DNA from: Clostridia bacterium
GTDB taxonomy: Bacteria > Bacillota > Clostridia > DSM-8532
DNA length: 8,315 bases
Reading direction: 5' to 3'
Assembly (NCBI GenBank): GCA_026418215.1
Contig: JAOABT010000598.1
Span: 1 to 8,315, forward strand
Shown here: in pieces, positions 7,934 to 8,315 of the stretch
How the letters are laid out: each line of letters begins with the position of its first letter
Position numbering within the stretch: the first letter of the stretch is position 1
The notes under the pieces: model-generated
Told to the model about the DNA's origin: nothing
Database searches by the model: none
What the model saw: the letters and a program-made list of their open reading frames with translations, nothing else
Position numbers and translations under genes: made by a program

Positions 7934-8280
7934 CTTCAGCACCTTCCCATGTTCCGGCCAGCTGGCGTTGATAGTCAGCCAACCGCTCATTAAAATCAGT
8001 AAGCCATTGTGCATCAACAAAGGCTTTAATAATCCTCCGGACTTCAACCATGTTCCCTTGCCCCCGCAATCTTCGGATAAAGCCTAAATCAGCAATTTTA
8101 TTAAGCGTCGTATCGACCTGATCGATCAGTCTGACTTCGTTGCTGCCCATGGGAAGGAACAGCCGGATCATTTCCACAATTTCATCCCGGGATAGAATGA
8201 GACGCGTTTCACTGCCGCTGGCATCAAATTCAGCCAACTTTTTTCTAAGGAGTGCCAGAAGCAGGCTGACCGGATAGGAA
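7926..8280 (-). CDS. jetB: Wadjet MukE-like subunit JetB, 5' truncated by contig end
   Basis: Only the last 117 residues are present, from [15 protein letters not shown] to the TGA at 7928-7926. The segment matches the DUF4194/JetB family: a winged-helix core ([15 protein letters not shown], then the [17 protein letters not shown] helix and wing) followed by the typical [14 protein letters not shown] near the end. JetB is the MukE-like accessory protein that bridges the JetA kleisin and the JetC heads. The stop overlaps the jetC start by eight bases, indicating coupled translation. An apparent start at 8297 giving MCIRDS is false, because bases 8281 and above are sequencing adapter; the true start and roughly the N-terminal half lie off the contig, as does jetA, which normally precedes jetB. 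Confidence 0.88.
7941..7948 (-). promoter_or_regulatory. Ribosome binding site deciding the jetC start
   Basis: GGGAAGGT on the minus strand, inside the 3' end of jetB, lies 7 bases before the ATG at 7933-7931. Together with the eight-base overlap with the jetB stop it favours this start over the in-frame ATG at 8047, which is deep inside jetB. Confidence 0.7.
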
Positions 8281-8315
8281 CTGTCTCTTATACACATCTG
8301 ACGCTGCCGACGAGC
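8281..8315. other. Nextera Read 1 adapter (sequencing contamination)
   Basis: Read on the minus strand, the last 35 bases are GC, then TCGTCGGCAGCGTC, then the Tn5 mosaic end AGATGTGTATAAGAGACAG (8299-8281). This is exactly the Illumina Nextera Read 1 transposase adapter; the leading GC would come from the index. It marks an assembly end at 8280 and is not genomic. It gives the familiar false N-terminus MCIRDS. Confidence 0.98.

Noticed and set aside
7934..8047. JetC extended at the N-terminus by 38 residues to the ATG at 8047
   Set aside because: The extension lies entirely over the conserved C-terminus of JetB, and the later ATG at 7933 has a ribosome binding site and the short overlap typical of coupled genes.
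8281..8297. ATG at 8297 as the true jetB start
   Set aside because: Those bases are Nextera adapter; MCIRDS is a known artefact of it.
1..8315. CRISPR arrays, tRNA or rRNA genes, insertion sequences, attachment sites
   Set aside because: I found no spaced DNA repeats, cloverleaf or rRNA-like sequence, transposase or integrase. The only Tn5-like end is the library adapter at 8281-8299.

Overview
The window looks like part of an anti-plasmid/anti-phage defence island on a draft contig from a low-to-mid GC bacterium, probably a Firmicute of the clostridial kind. That assignment is an inference from strong GGAGG-type ribosome binding sites, tightly packed co-oriented genes and the style of the TIR-membrane proteins; there is no rRNA or housekeeping marker to confirm it. 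All convincing genes are on the minus strand, so transcription runs from right to left.

Right part (3396-8280): three consecutive genes of a Wadjet system, jetB (5' truncated), jetC and jetD. Each stop codon overlaps the next start. JetC is a MukB/SMC-like ATPase with a Walker A, a long coiled coil interrupted by a hinge, an SGGQ signature and a Walker B. JetB is the MukE-like winged-helix subunit. JetD is the Toprim nuclease. In this family JetABC extrudes loops on small circular DNA and JetD then cuts it. jetA, normally first in the operon, is missing because the contig ends inside jetB.

Extreme right end (8281-8315): not biology. It is the Illumina Nextera Read 1 transposase adapter in reverse complement. 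It supplies a false start (MCIRDS) to the truncated jetB.

Middle (3146-3395): a 250-base gap between jetD and the next gene, holding a 14-base perfect palindrome, a weak candidate promoter, and a doubtful small plus-strand reading frame.

Left part (1-3145): two adjacent genes 19 bases apart, each encoding an N-terminal TIR domain, one membrane helix and a C-terminal interaction module. The first (442 residues) ends in a PDZ domain and its TIR lacks the usual catalytic glutamate. The second (599 residues visible, running off the left edge) has an intact TIR active-site motif (W89, E93) followed by at least seven TPR repeats of exactly 47 residues. The two align without a gap over about 100 residues around the membrane helix, so they are paralogues. 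The charge pattern predicts TIR inside and TPR/PDZ outside, a Toll-receptor-like layout. This pair, one apparently non-catalytic and one apparently catalytic TIR receptor next to Wadjet, is the best candidate here for an undescribed system.
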